Origin: JAATGI01 sp036510675
GTDB lineage: Bacteria > Pseudomonadota > Alphaproteobacteria > ATCC43930 > CGMCC-115725
Length of the DNA: 64,000 bases
Assembly: GCA_036510675.1 (NCBI GenBank)
Contig: DATCDN010000071.1
Coordinates: forward strand, 1-64,000
Direction: 5' to 3'
A program made the translations under genes and the position numbers. Shown in pieces: positions 33,747 through 42,395 of this stretch; positions within the stretch are counted from its first letter, which is position 1; each line of letters begins with the position of its first letter. The notes under the pieces were generated by a model. It had not been told where the DNA came from. It ran no database searches and saw nothing but the letters and a program-made list of their open reading frames with translations.

Positions 33747-34421
33747 TTACGCGACGGCGGGCGCCTCGAGCACGCGCCAATCGTTGGCGAGGGTAAGCGT
33801 CGCCTCGGTCCGCTCCTGCAGGGCGGCGAAATCGAGACCGGGCACGATCTCCCGCACCACCAGCCCTTCGGGCGTGACATCGATGACCGCGAGGTTGGTA
33901 TAGATGCGCTTCACGACGCCGGCGGCGGTCAGCGGATACTGGCATTGATGGCGGATGCGCGGCGCGCCGTCCTTGGTGTTGTGCTCCAGGATGATGCGGA
34001 TTTCCTTGGCGCCGGCCGCGAGGTCCATGGCGCCGCCGACACCGGGCGGCGTGCCGGGATCCTCGACCGTCCAGTTGGCGAGATCGCCCTTCTCGGAAAC
34101 CTCGTAGGCGCCGAGCAGCGCCAGATCGAGATGGCCGCCGCGAATCATCAGGAACGCGTCATTGTGATGAAAGAACGCGCCGCCGGGCAGCATGGTGGTG
34201 AAGCCCTTGCCGGCGTTGATCATGTCGAGGTCTTCCTCGCCCTTCTTGGGCGCCGGCCCCATGCCGAGAATGCCGTTCTCGCTGTGCAGTACCACCTCGC
34301 GGTCCTTCGGAATGAAGTCGGAGACCAGCGTCGGCAGCCCGATGCCGAGATTGACATAGGCGCCGTCGGCAATGTCCTGCGCCGCGCGCCACGCCATCTG
34401 CCGCCGCGAAAGCTGCTTCAT
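33747..34421 (-). CDS. 3-oxoacid CoA-transferase subunit B
   Basis: The beta subunit carries the catalytic glutamate that forms the CoA thioester. Here it is Glu48 in HSENGILGMGP. The 224-residue protein shows NLGIGLPTLVSDFIP and the GGAMDLAAGA block. With subunit A it moves CoA from succinyl-CoA to acetoacetate or 3-oxoadipate (ScoB/PcaJ type), and sequence alone does not decide between them. Its ATG overlaps the stop of subunit A. Confidence 0.92.
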   Translation of the reverse strand: MKQLSRRQMAWRAAQDIADGAYVNLGIGLPTLVSDFIPKDREVVLHSENGILGMGPAPKKGEEDLDMINAGKGFTTMLPGGAFFHHNDAFLMIRGGHLDLALLGAYEVSEKGDLANWTVEDPGTPPGVGGAMDLAAGAKEIRIILEHNTKDGAPRIRHQCQYPLTAAGVVKRIYTNLAVIDVTPEGLVVREIVPGLDFAALQERTEATLTLANDWRVLEAPAVA

Positions 34422-35083
34422 GTCCCGACCTCCACGATGCGATCGACGAAGATGCTGGGCGTGTGGATGGCTTCGGGATCGAGCGAGCCCAGCGGCACGA
34501 TCTCCTTCACCTGCGCCACCACCAGATCGGCCGCCATCGCCATCACCGGATTGAAGTTCCGCGCCGATTTCCGATAGACGAGATTGCCCCAACGATCGGC
34601 CTTCAGCGCGCGGATCAAGGCGACATCGCCGCGCAGCGGCTTTTCCAGCACGTGGAGCTTGCCGTCGAACATCCGCGTTTCCTTGCCCTCGCCCAGCTTG
34701 GTGCCGGCGCTGGTGCGGACATAGAACCCGGCGATGCCGGCGCCGGCGGCGCGCATGCGCTCGCTCAGCGTGCCCTGGGGCACCAGTTCCAGCTCGATGG
34801 CGCCGGCGGCATAGGCTTCCTCGAAGCAATGCGAATCGCTGGTGCGGGGAAAGGAGCAGATGATCTTCCTGACCCGCCGCTCCTTGATCAGCTTGGCGAG
34901 CCCGATCTCACCCGTGCCGCTATTGTTGGCGGCGACGGTCAGATCGCGCGCGCCCGATTCCAGCACCGCCTGGATCAATTCCACCGGCTCGCCGACCGCG
35001 CCGAAACCCGCGAACAACAGCGTCGCGCCATCCTTGATGCCGGCGACAGCGGCGGCGACATCCTTGACCTGCTTGTCGATCAT
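34418..35083 (-). CDS. 3-oxoacid CoA-transferase subunit A
   Basis: The alpha subunit (221 residues) has the CoA-binding block LLFAGFGAVGEPVELI and AANNSGTGEIGLAKL typical of ScoA/PcaI. I chose the ATG at 35083 because it overlaps the TGA of the DUF1272 gene (ATGA), giving a three-gene coupled unit. A start five codons upstream lies inside that gene. The partner thiolase is on the opposite strand nearby. Confidence 0.92.
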   Translation of the reverse strand: MIDKQVKDVAAAVAGIKDGATLLFAGFGAVGEPVELIQAVLESGARDLTVAANNSGTGEIGLAKLIKERRVRKIICSFPRTSDSHCFEEAYAAGAIELELVPQGTLSERMRAAGAGIAGFYVRTSAGTKLGEGKETRMFDGKLHVLEKPLRGDVALIRALKADRWGNLVYRKSARNFNPVMAMAADLVVAQVKEIVPLGSLDPEAIHTPSIFVDRIVEVGT

Positions 35084-35331
35084 GCCGCGCGACCGCAAGC
35101 ATCATGGGGTTTCAGGATGCGCTCGGTCGAGGCCGGAAATTTCGCCAGCATGGCGGCGGGACGAACCGGACGCGCGACGAGATTGCCGCCGCAATTCGGA
35201 CAGATGCCGCCGAGCCTAGTCTCGGCGCAGTCGCGGCAGAAGGTACATTCGAAGGTGCAGATCACCGCATCCTTGGCGGTCGGCGGCAGATCCCTGTCGC
35301 AGCATTCGCAATTGGGCCGTAACGCAAGCAT
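35080..35331 (-). CDS. DUF1272 cysteine-rich protein
   Basis: This 83-residue protein begins MLALRPNCECCDRDLPP and carries paired cysteines (CECC, CTFECTFCRDC, CPNC) that should bind one or two zinc ions, then ASTERILKPH. It belongs to DUF1272, whose role is unknown. I chose the ATG at 35331, with a GGAG site upstream. The stop overlaps the CoA-transferase A start, so the two are translated together. Confidence 0.88.
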   Translation of the reverse strand: MLALRPNCECCDRDLPPTAKDAVICTFECTFCRDCAETRLGGICPNCGGNLVARPVRPAAMLAKFPASTERILKPHDACGRAA

Positions 35332-35397
35332 CCCGTCGCTCCCCGCGCCTCGCTCATTTGCGATCAAGATAGCCCGACAGGCTCTTTTTTCAACACA

Positions 35398-36315
35398 TCA
35401 CCGCGCCGGCTTCTTTTTCGGCCGCGCGTCGGTGTGAATCGGCGCCAGCGCCTTCACATAGACCGCGATGGCGTGGCGGTCCGCCTGGGTCAGCGCGCCG
35501 GTGCCTTTCACCACGTCGGCCATGCCGCCGCCGACGAAATCGAAATCCGGCGTCTGGCCATCCATCAGCAATTGCGCGATGTCGTCGACGCTCCAGCCGG
35601 CGATCGCGCTCGACGCATCGGGGGTGATGTTCGGCGCATCCTGCTGATCCGGTCCCTCGGGATTGCCGGCATAGGCCATCCCGTCATCGAGCGCGCCCAT
35701 GAAATTGCGCGGCGTGTGGCATTCCTGGCAGTGCGCGACCGCCTCCGCCAGATAGCGGCCGCGTTGCCATTCGGCGCTTTTGCCCGGCACCGGGGGCAAC
35801 GGCCCTTCACGGAAATAGAGCGCGCGCCAAAAAAACAACAACGCCCGCCAGCCGAAGGGCGGCGTGATCGCGTCGGGCGGGCTAGGCCGCGCCACCGGCG
35901 CCACGGTGCGCAGATAGGCATAAAGATCGGCGATGTCGCCATCGGTCAGCCGCGTGAACGACGGATAGGGAAACACCGGATAGAGATATTCGCCGCGATG
36001 GCCGATTCCGGAACGCAGCGCGCGGTGAAAATCCGCCTCGCTCCATCGGCCGATGCCATGAACCGGATCGGGCGTGATGTTGGGGCCGTGAAAGGTGCCG
36101 AACGGTGTCGCCAGCGGCGGGCCGCCCGCCAGCGGCGCGCCATGATGCTTGGTGTCGGTGTGACACGCGGCGCAGTCGGCGGCGACGAACAGATATTCGC
36201 CGCGCTTCACCGCCGCCTCATCGGCCGACGCCGACGAGGCGACGGCCGCGAGGACCAAGCCGAACGCTATTGCTTCGGCATTTTTTCGCGATAGGTGGAA
36301 TGGCACGCGCCACAA
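35398..36315 (-). CDS. periplasmic diheme cytochrome c
   Basis: The protein (about 305 residues) has a signal peptide ending near ASSASA and two haem c sites, CAACH at 48-52 and CQECH at 196-200. It therefore has two class I domains of the kind seen in alcohol- and aldehyde-dehydrogenase cytochrome subunits. The partner oxidoreductase is not nearby. The start is uncertain: TTG at 36315 or GTG at 36306, both inside the 3' end of the cytochrome c556-like gene. No good Shine-Dalgarno is visible, so coupling to the upstream gene is likely. Confidence 0.85.
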   Translation of the reverse strand: MWRVPFHLSRKNAEAIAFGLVLAAVASSASADEAAVKRGEYLFVAADCAACHTDTKHHGAPLAGGPPLATPFGTFHGPNITPDPVHGIGRWSEADFHRALRSGIGHRGEYLYPVFPYPSFTRLTDGDIADLYAYLRTVAPVARPSPPDAITPPFGWRALLFFWRALYFREGPLPPVPGKSAEWQRGRYLAEAVAHCQECHTPRNFMGALDDGMAYAGNPEGPDQQDAPNITPDASSAIAGWSVDDIAQLLMDGQTPDFDFVGGGMADVVKGTGALTQADRHAIAVYVKALAPIHTDARPKKKPAR

Positions 36316-36755
36316 CCGTTCTTGCCGAGATTGCCGATCGCCGCAAGGATCATGGGCTTGTCGCCCTTCTTCACCGCGTCGCTGAGCTGTTGCTCCAGAC
36401 CCGCGAGCTTCGGGACGATCGCCTTGAAATCGTTCCAGTCCGTCCAGATGGTCGGCTTGGCATAGGTCTTGACGTCGGGCAGGTCGGCCTTGCTGGTGCC
36501 AGGCGGAAACAGCGAGAGAATCTTGCCGTTGATGGCCAGCAGATCATCGGCCTTCTGGCTGGCGGTCGCTTGATCGCCGGCGGTGCCCTTGGCGAAGTTG
36601 GCGATGTATTTCAGATCGCCGCCCTGACGCTTCATTGTGTCCTGGCGCTCTTTGACGGCGGCGCCCTTGTCCTGCTGGGCCGAGACGCTGGCGGCAAACC
36701 CGGCGGTGGCGAACACGGCCAGACCGAATACCGCGATTGCCTTGACGTTTCTCAT
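36267..36755 (-). CDS. cytochrome c556/c'-like protein
   Basis: This 162-residue secreted protein has a signal peptide (GLAVFATAGFAASVSA), a four-helix-bundle pattern, and a single C-terminal haem site CGACH at 148-152, the arrangement of class II (c'/c556) cytochromes. A GGGGAG site precedes the ATG. Its 3' end overlaps the diheme cytochrome by about 40 to 50 bases. The two probably form an electron-transfer pair. Confidence 0.88.
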   Translation of the reverse strand: MRNVKAIAVFGLAVFATAGFAASVSAQQDKGAAVKERQDTMKRQGGDLKYIANFAKGTAGDQATASQKADDLLAINGKILSLFPPGTSKADLPDVKTYAKPTIWTDWNDFKAIVPKLAGLEQQLSDAVKKGDKPMILAAIGNLGKNGCGACHSTYREKMPKQ

Positions 36756-36838
36756 ATCGCGCGCTCCCCGAAAGTGGCGAGCGCGATGATACGAAAGGCG
36801 GCGCCCACCGTCTCGCAATTTAATGTGATGTCGGCGAT

Positions 36839-37231
36839 TTAGAGCAGGCCGAGTTCGAGGCGCGCTTCCTCGCTCATCCGGTCCTGGGTCCAGGGCGGGG
36901 TCCACACCACCTTGACCCGCGCGTCGTTGATGCCCTCGACCTGCTTCACCGCGGCCTCGACCTCGCCCGGCAGCGCGATGGCGGCGGGACAGGCCGGCGT
37001 GGTCAGGGTCATCTCGACATAGACGGTGCCGTCCTTGTTGACCAGCAACTCATAAATCAGGCCGAGGTCGATCAGGTTCACCGGAATTTCGGGATCGCGC
37101 ACCGTCTTCAGCGCCTCGATCACCCGCTCGGTCAGCTTGGCGTCGGCGGGGTCGGAATCGGGGCGCACGACATCGGCCGTCATCTCAGCCGGGTCGCCGG
37201 GGAAATCGAAGGGGGCTTTTTCGTCCATCAT
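36839..37231 (-). CDS. sufT: SUF-associated MIP18/DUF59 protein SufT
   Basis: SufT helps mature Fe-S proteins. The 130-residue protein has the DUF59 core LKTVRDPEIPVNLIDLGLIYEL with TLTTPACPAAIALP carrying the conserved cysteine, and ends WTPPWTQDRMSEEARLELGLL, the usual SufT C-terminus. Two adjacent ATGs (37231 and 37228) are possible starts. It is the last gene of the SUF operon, one base after sufU. Confidence 0.92.
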   Translation of the reverse strand: MMDEKAPFDFPGDPAEMTADVVRPDSDPADAKLTERVIEALKTVRDPEIPVNLIDLGLIYELLVNKDGTVYVEMTLTTPACPAAIALPGEVEAAVKQVEGINDARVKVVWTPPWTQDRMSEEARLELGLL

Positions 37232-37232
37232 C

Positions 37233-37706
37233 CTACTCAGTCTTGACGGTGGCGGGGACCGCGCCGCTTTTGAGCGCCGCCTCGAACGCATGCCATGCCA
37301 GCGTCGCGCATTTCACCCGCGCCGGATAGGTCTTGACCCCGGTCAGCGGCTCCAGCCGCTCGGCATCGTCTTCGAGGTCGGCCGGCACGCCGGTCGCCTC
37401 GCCGCCGGTGACCTTGGCGCGAAAGGATTTGAACAGCGCGTCCGCCTCGGCGAGAGTCTTGCCCTTGAGGATTTCCGTCATCAGCGACGCCGACGCCTGG
37501 CTGATGGCGCAGCCCCTGCCCTCGAAGCTGACATCCTTCACCTTGTCGCCGTCGAGCTCGACATAGACCGTGACGCGGTCGCCGCACAGCGGGTTATGGC
37601 CGTTGGCGAAATGACTCGGATGATCGAGCTTATGGAAGTTCCGCGGATGCTGCCCGTGATCCAGAATGATATCCTGATAGAGATCGCGTAAATCCATGCC
37701 GATCAC
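37233..37706 (-). CDS. sufU: SufU/IscU-like Fe-S scaffold protein
   Basis: This protein accepts sulfur from SufS or acts as an Fe-S scaffold. Three conserved cysteines are present: Cys41 (NPLCGD), Cys66 (GRGCAIS) and Cys133 (KCATLAWH). The GTG at 37706 overlaps the sufS TGA (GTGA). The ATG at 37697 (MDLRDLYQ) is an alternative, giving about 154 instead of 157 residues. It sits directly after sufS, as SufU does in Gram-positives and some alphaproteobacteria. Confidence 0.92.
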   Translation of the reverse strand: MIGMDLRDLYQDIILDHGQHPRNFHKLDHPSHFANGHNPLCGDRVTVYVELDGDKVKDVSFEGRGCAISQASASLMTEILKGKTLAEADALFKSFRAKVTGGEATGVPADLEDDAERLEPLTGVKTYPARVKCATLAWHAFEAALKSGAVPATVKTE

Positions 37707-38917
37707 CGTTTGAAGGCTTTTTGCGCCGCTTTTATTGCCGCCGCGAAGGCGTCGATATCGCGCTCGTCATTGTAGACGCCGAACGAGGCGCGCGTCGTCG
37801 CGCCGAGGCCCAGCTTGTCCATCAGCGGCTGGGCACAGTGATGGCCGGCGCGCACCGCGACCTGGTTCATGTCCAAAATGGTCGCCAGATCATGGGGATG
37901 GATGCCCTCGACCTCGACCGAGAGAATGCCCAGCCGCCGCTGTCCCGCGCCGACCAGCCGCACGCCCGGCAGGCTGGCAATACGATCGACGCCGTAGCCG
38001 GTCAGCGCCTCTTCATGCGCCAGAATGGCGTCGCGCCCAATGCCATCGACATAATCAAGCGCGATGGCAAGGCCAATCGCACCCGAGATATCCGGGGTGC
38101 CGGCCTCGAATCGCGCCGGCGGCTCTTGGTATAGGGTTTTCTCGAAGGTGACGTTGAGGATCATGTCGCCACCGCCTTGAAACGGCGGCATGGCATCGAG
38201 GATCGCCTTCTTCGCATAGAGCGCGCCGATGCCGGTCGGGCCGTAAATCTTGTGGCCGGAGAAGACATAGAAGTCGCAATCGAGCGCCTGGACATCGACC
38301 GGCAGGCGCGGCGCCGCCTGACAGCCATCGACCAGGATCAGGGCGCCCTTCGCATGGGCCAGCCGCGCGATGGTCTCGACCGGCACCATGGCGCCCGTGG
38401 CATTGGCAAGCTGCGTCACCGCAACCAGCTTGGTGCGCGGGCTGATCAGCTTCTCCAACGCGGCGAGATCGAGCCCGCCGGTCGCGTCGATCGGCGCCGC
38501 GACAATCGTGAAGCCGATGCGGTCGCGCAGAATCTGCCACGGCACGATGTTGGCGTGATGCTCCAATTCGGTCAGCAGCACCTCGTCGCCTTCCTTGAGG
38601 AAGGTGCCGCCCCAGCTATAGGCGACGAGATTGATGCCCTCGGTCGCGCCGCGCACGAACACGATCTCGCTGTCATGCTTGGCATTGACGAATTTGGCGA
38701 CGCGGGCACGGGCCTGCTCATAAAGCTCGGTCGATTTCGCGCTTAGGCGGTAAACGCCGCGATGCACATTGGCATAGTCGGTGCGGTAATAATTCGCGAC
38801 ACCGTCGATCACCGCCGCCGGCTTCTGCGAGCTGGCGGCACTGTCGAGGAATACCAGCCCCGGATTGTTGGCGAAGATCGGGAAGTCGCGGCGAATCGCT
38901 TGCGGATCGAACATCAC
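37703..38917 (-). CDS. sufS: cysteine desulfurase SufS
   Basis: SufS takes sulfur from cysteine as a persulfide for Fe-S assembly. The 404-residue class V aminotransferase fold carries the PLP lysine Lys223 (SGHKIYGPTG) and the active cysteine Cys361 (RAGHHCAQPLM). Its start overlaps the sufD stop by four bases. Confidence 0.96.
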   Translation of the reverse strand: MMFDPQAIRRDFPIFANNPGLVFLDSAASSQKPAAVIDGVANYYRTDYANVHRGVYRLSAKSTELYEQARARVAKFVNAKHDSEIVFVRGATEGINLVAYSWGGTFLKEGDEVLLTELEHHANIVPWQILRDRIGFTIVAAPIDATGGLDLAALEKLISPRTKLVAVTQLANATGAMVPVETIARLAHAKGALILVDGCQAAPRLPVDVQALDCDFYVFSGHKIYGPTGIGALYAKKAILDAMPPFQGGGDMILNVTFEKTLYQEPPARFEAGTPDISGAIGLAIALDYVDGIGRDAILAHEEALTGYGVDRIASLPGVRLVGAGQRRLGILSVEVEGIHPHDLATILDMNQVAVRAGHHCAQPLMDKLGLGATTRASFGVYNDERDIDAFAAAIKAAQKAFKR

Positions 38918-40194
38918 GCCGCCTCCCGCGCCAGCCAGCGCCGGATATGGCCGGCGAGATGCTCGCGCAATTCAGGCTGCTCGACCATTTCGATGGCTTC
39001 GAGCACGAACGCCTCAATCAGCATGTGCCGCGCCTCGTCGAGGCCGATGCCCCGCGCGCGCAGGAAGAACAGCGTCTCCTTGTCGAGGTCGCCAACCGTC
39101 GCGCCATGGGCGCATTTGACATCGTCGGCGAAAATTTCGAGTTCAGGTTTGGTGTCGATGGCCGCCCGGTCGCTGAGCAGCAGCGTCCGGCTGGTCTGCT
39201 TCGCATCGGTCTTTTGCGCGCCCTCGCGCACCGCAATTCGGCCGAGGAAGGCCGCGTGCGCGCGCTCGTCCAGCACGCCCTTGAACAATTCGCGCGTGGT
39301 GCCGTTGGGCGCGGCATGGTCGATGACGATCGCGTTGGTCGTGTCTTGTTCGCCGCGTTGTAAAAAGGCGCCCGCGACCTCGACATCGGCACCGTCGCCG
39401 AGCAGAACCTGCACATCCTGGCGCGACAGGCTGGCGCCCAAAGCCAAGCCAAAATTCCGATAGCGCGCCGACGCCGCAAGTGTCACGCGCGCCGTGCCGA
39501 AATGGATTGCGGCGCGGCTCTCGTCCTGCAATTTGATTTGCGTCAGCGCGGCGCCGTCGCCGACGGAGACCGTGGTGACGGTGTTGGTCCAATAGGAACC
39601 TTCGCCGAAGTAACTCTCGACTACCGTGGCCCGGCTGCCCGCCGCCAGCGTGATCAGATTGCGCAGGTGGATCGACGCCGCGTCGACAGTATCCGCGATA
39701 TGGATGATCTCGATGGGACGATCGAGCGTCACGCCCGGCTCCAACGCCAAAACAAATCCATCGGCGAACAGCGCCGCATTGAGCGATGCGAATGGTTGGC
39801 CGCCCGCGAGATCGGTGTCGTTGAGGGCGCCGCGAATCAATTCCGGCTTTTCCGCGAGCGTACGCGCCGCCGAGGCAAGCCAGACGCCCTTGGGAAGATC
39901 GCCGATCTGCGATTGCAGGACGCCATTCGCGAAGACCAGCCGATGAGTGCCTTCCGTCAGCGCATAACCGGACTTAGTCGCCCTACCCTCGCCCTTCGTG
40001 GCAATAGGCGGAAACTGCATATTTAGGAGCGGCCGCAGGCTGGTGAAGCGCCATGCCTCTTCGCGGCGCGAGGGGAAACCGCGCTCCCCGAATTTTTCCA
40101 GCGCCGCGCCGCGCGCCGCCCGCAACCATGACGGCTCGGCGGCGTTGGCGCGGAAGGCGTCGAGATAAGGCGCGGCTTCGGTCTTCACCGGCAT
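38914..40194 (-). CDS. sufD: Fe-S assembly protein SufD
   Basis: SufD partners SufB and SufC in the SufBC2D scaffold. The 426 residues show the SufB/D core beta-helix and the C-terminal block CAHGATVGDLDKETLFFLRARG followed by EARHMLIEAFV. It ends by overlapping sufS and begins three bases after sufC. Confidence 0.96.
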   Translation of the reverse strand: MPVKTEAAPYLDAFRANAAEPSWLRAARGAALEKFGERGFPSRREEAWRFTSLRPLLNMQFPPIATKGEGRATKSGYALTEGTHRLVFANGVLQSQIGDLPKGVWLASAARTLAEKPELIRGALNDTDLAGGQPFASLNAALFADGFVLALEPGVTLDRPIEIIHIADTVDAASIHLRNLITLAAGSRATVVESYFGEGSYWTNTVTTVSVGDGAALTQIKLQDESRAAIHFGTARVTLAASARYRNFGLALGASLSRQDVQVLLGDGADVEVAGAFLQRGEQDTTNAIVIDHAAPNGTTRELFKGVLDERAHAAFLGRIAVREGAQKTDAKQTSRTLLLSDRAAIDTKPELEIFADDVKCAHGATVGDLDKETLFFLRARGIGLDEARHMLIEAFVLEAIEMVEQPELREHLAGHIRRWLAREAA

Positions 40195-40197
40195 GGC

Positions 40198-40941
40198 CTA
40201 CGCTCCGACGCCGACATAGCCGCTCTTTTCCAGCTCGATCGCCAGGCTCTTGTCACCCGAGCGCACGATGCGGCCTTCGCTCAGCACATGGACGAAATCG
40301 GGCGCCACATAATCGAGCAATCGTTGGTAATGCGTAATCATGATCACGGCACGCTCGGGCGTGCGCAGCTTGTTGATGCCGTTCGCGACGATACGCAGCG
40401 CGTCGATATCGAGGCCGCTGTCGGTCTCGTCGAGAATCGCGAGGCGCGGCTCCAGCATCGCCATCTGAAAAATCTCGTTGCGCTTTTTCTCGCCGCCGGA
40501 GAAGCCGACATTGACGCCGCGCTGCAGGAGATCGTCCTCGATTTCGAGCGTCTTGAGCTTGGCCCGCACCGATTTTAGAAACTGCCCGGCATCGAGGTCC
40601 GGCTCGCCGCGCGCGCGGCGCAGCGCGTTCAGCGCCATGCGCAGGAAATACATATTGTTCACGCCGGGTATCTCGACCGGATATTGGAACGCCAGAAATA
40701 GGCCGGCGCGGGCGCGGTCCTCGGGCGCCAGCGCCAGCAAATCGCGGCCGTCATAGGTGACGCTGCCTGCCGTGATGACGTAGCCATCGCGCCCCGCCAG
40801 AATGCCGGCGAGCGTGCTCTTGCCCGAGCCGTTCGGCCCCATGATGGCATGCACCTCGCCCGCCTTCACATGGAGCGTAACGCCCTTCAGAATCTCGCGG
40901 CCGCCCTCGACCGAGGCATGTAGATTATCGATTTCAAGCAT
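40198..40941 (-). CDS. sufC: Fe-S assembly ATPase SufC
   Basis: SufC is the ABC-type ATPase of the SufBC2D complex. The 247 residues have Walker A GPNGSGKST near 35-43, the signature FSGGEKKRNEI, and Walker B LAILDETDSGLD. I chose the ATG at 40941 (MLEIDNLHAS). It is 14 bases after the sufB stop. Confidence 0.97.
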   Translation of the reverse strand: MLEIDNLHASVEGGREILKGVTLHVKAGEVHAIMGPNGSGKSTLAGILAGRDGYVITAGSVTYDGRDLLALAPEDRARAGLFLAFQYPVEIPGVNNMYFLRMALNALRRARGEPDLDAGQFLKSVRAKLKTLEIEDDLLQRGVNVGFSGGEKKRNEIFQMAMLEPRLAILDETDSGLDIDALRIVANGINKLRTPERAVIMITHYQRLLDYVAPDFVHVLSEGRIVRSGDKSLAIELEKSGYVGVGA

Positions 40942-40955
40942 GAAGGTATCCGAGT

Positions 40956-42395
40956 TTAGCCGACGCTGCCTTCGAGGCTGACCGAGAGCAACTTCTGTGC
41001 CTCGACCGCGAATTCCATCGGCAATTCCTTGAAGACTTCCTTGCAGAAGCCGTTGACGATCAGCCCCAGCGCATCCTCCTGGCTCAGGCCGCGCTGCCGG
41101 CAATAGAACATCTGGTCCTCGCTGATTTTCGAGGTCGTCGCCTCATGCTCGACCCGGGCCGAGGGATTGCGCACCTCGATATAGGGCACGGTATGGGCAC
41201 CGCATGTCTGACCGATCAGCAGGGAATCGCATTGCGTGTAGTTGCGCGCGTTCGCCGCCTTGGGCTGCACCCGGATCAGGCCGCGATAGGTGTTCTGGCC
41301 GTGGCCGGCCGAAATGCCCTTGGAGATTACCGTCGAGCGCGTATTGCGGCCGAGATGGATCATCTTGGTGCCGGTATCGGCCTGTTGGCGATTGTTGGTC
41401 ACCGCCACCGAATAGAACTCGCCGACGCTGTCGTCGCCTTCGAGAATGCAGCCCGGATATTTCCAAGTGATGGCGGAACCGGTCTCGACCTGGGTCCATG
41501 AGATCTTCGAGCGCGCGCCGCGGCACGCGCCGCGCTTGGTGACGAAATTGTAAATCCCGCCCTTGCCTTCGGCGTCGCCGGGATACCAATTCTGCACCGT
41601 CGAATATTTGATTTGCGCATCGTCGAGCGCGACCAATTCGACCACCGCCGCATGAAGCTGATTCTCGTCGCGTTGCGGCGCCGTGCAGCCTTCGAGGTAC
41701 GAGACATAGGCGCCCTTGTCGGCGATCACCAGCGTGCGCTCGAACTGGCCGGTATTGGCCGCGTTGATGCGGAAATAGGTGGACAGTTCCATCGGGCAGC
41801 GGACGCCCGGCGGGATGTAGACGAAGGAGCCGTCGCTGAACACGGCGGAATTCAGCGCCGAATAAAAATTGTCGCCCTGCGGCACCACCGAGCCGAGATA
41901 TTGCTTCACCAGATCGCCATGCTCACGCACCGCCTCGCCGAACGAGCAGAAGATGATGCCCATCTCGCCGAGCTTGTCCTTGAAGGTGGTCGCGACCGAG
42001 ACGCTATCGAAGACCGCATCGACCGCGACTCCGGCGAGCGCCGCGCGCTCATGCAGCGGAATACCGAGCTTCGCATACGTCTTCAGCAATTCCGGGTCTA
42101 CTTCGTCGAGCGATTTCGGGCCGGCCTTCTGCTTCGGTGCCGAATAATAGCTCGCCGCCTGATAGTCGATCGGCGGGAATTTGACATTGGCCCATTTCGG
42201 CTCGGTCATCTTCTGCCAACGCCGATAGGCACCCAGCCGCCACGCCAGCAGCCATTCCGGCTCACCCTTCTTGGCGGAGATGAAGCGGACCGTGTCTTCG
42301 CTGAGGCCCGGCGGCGCGCGATCCTCGCCGATCTCGGTGACGAAGCCGTATTTGTAGCTGTCGCCAACCAGCGCCTCGACCGCTTCCTGGGTCAT
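40956..42395 (-). CDS. sufB: Fe-S assembly protein SufB
   Basis: SufB is the cluster-building subunit of SufBC2D. The 479 residues include the YLEGCTAPQRDENQLHAAVVEL block and the C-terminal VEHEATTSKISEDQMFYCRQRGL block with the essential acidic and cysteine residues. The start overlaps the regulator's stop, so the operon is regulator-sufB-C-D-S-U-T. Confidence 0.97.
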   Translation of the reverse strand: MTQEAVEALVGDSYKYGFVTEIGEDRAPPGLSEDTVRFISAKKGEPEWLLAWRLGAYRRWQKMTEPKWANVKFPPIDYQAASYYSAPKQKAGPKSLDEVDPELLKTYAKLGIPLHERAALAGVAVDAVFDSVSVATTFKDKLGEMGIIFCSFGEAVREHGDLVKQYLGSVVPQGDNFYSALNSAVFSDGSFVYIPPGVRCPMELSTYFRINAANTGQFERTLVIADKGAYVSYLEGCTAPQRDENQLHAAVVELVALDDAQIKYSTVQNWYPGDAEGKGGIYNFVTKRGACRGARSKISWTQVETGSAITWKYPGCILEGDDSVGEFYSVAVTNNRQQADTGTKMIHLGRNTRSTVISKGISAGHGQNTYRGLIRVQPKAANARNYTQCDSLLIGQTCGAHTVPYIEVRNPSARVEHEATTSKISEDQMFYCRQRGLSQEDALGLIVNGFCKEVFKELPMEFAVEAQKLLSVSLEGSVG

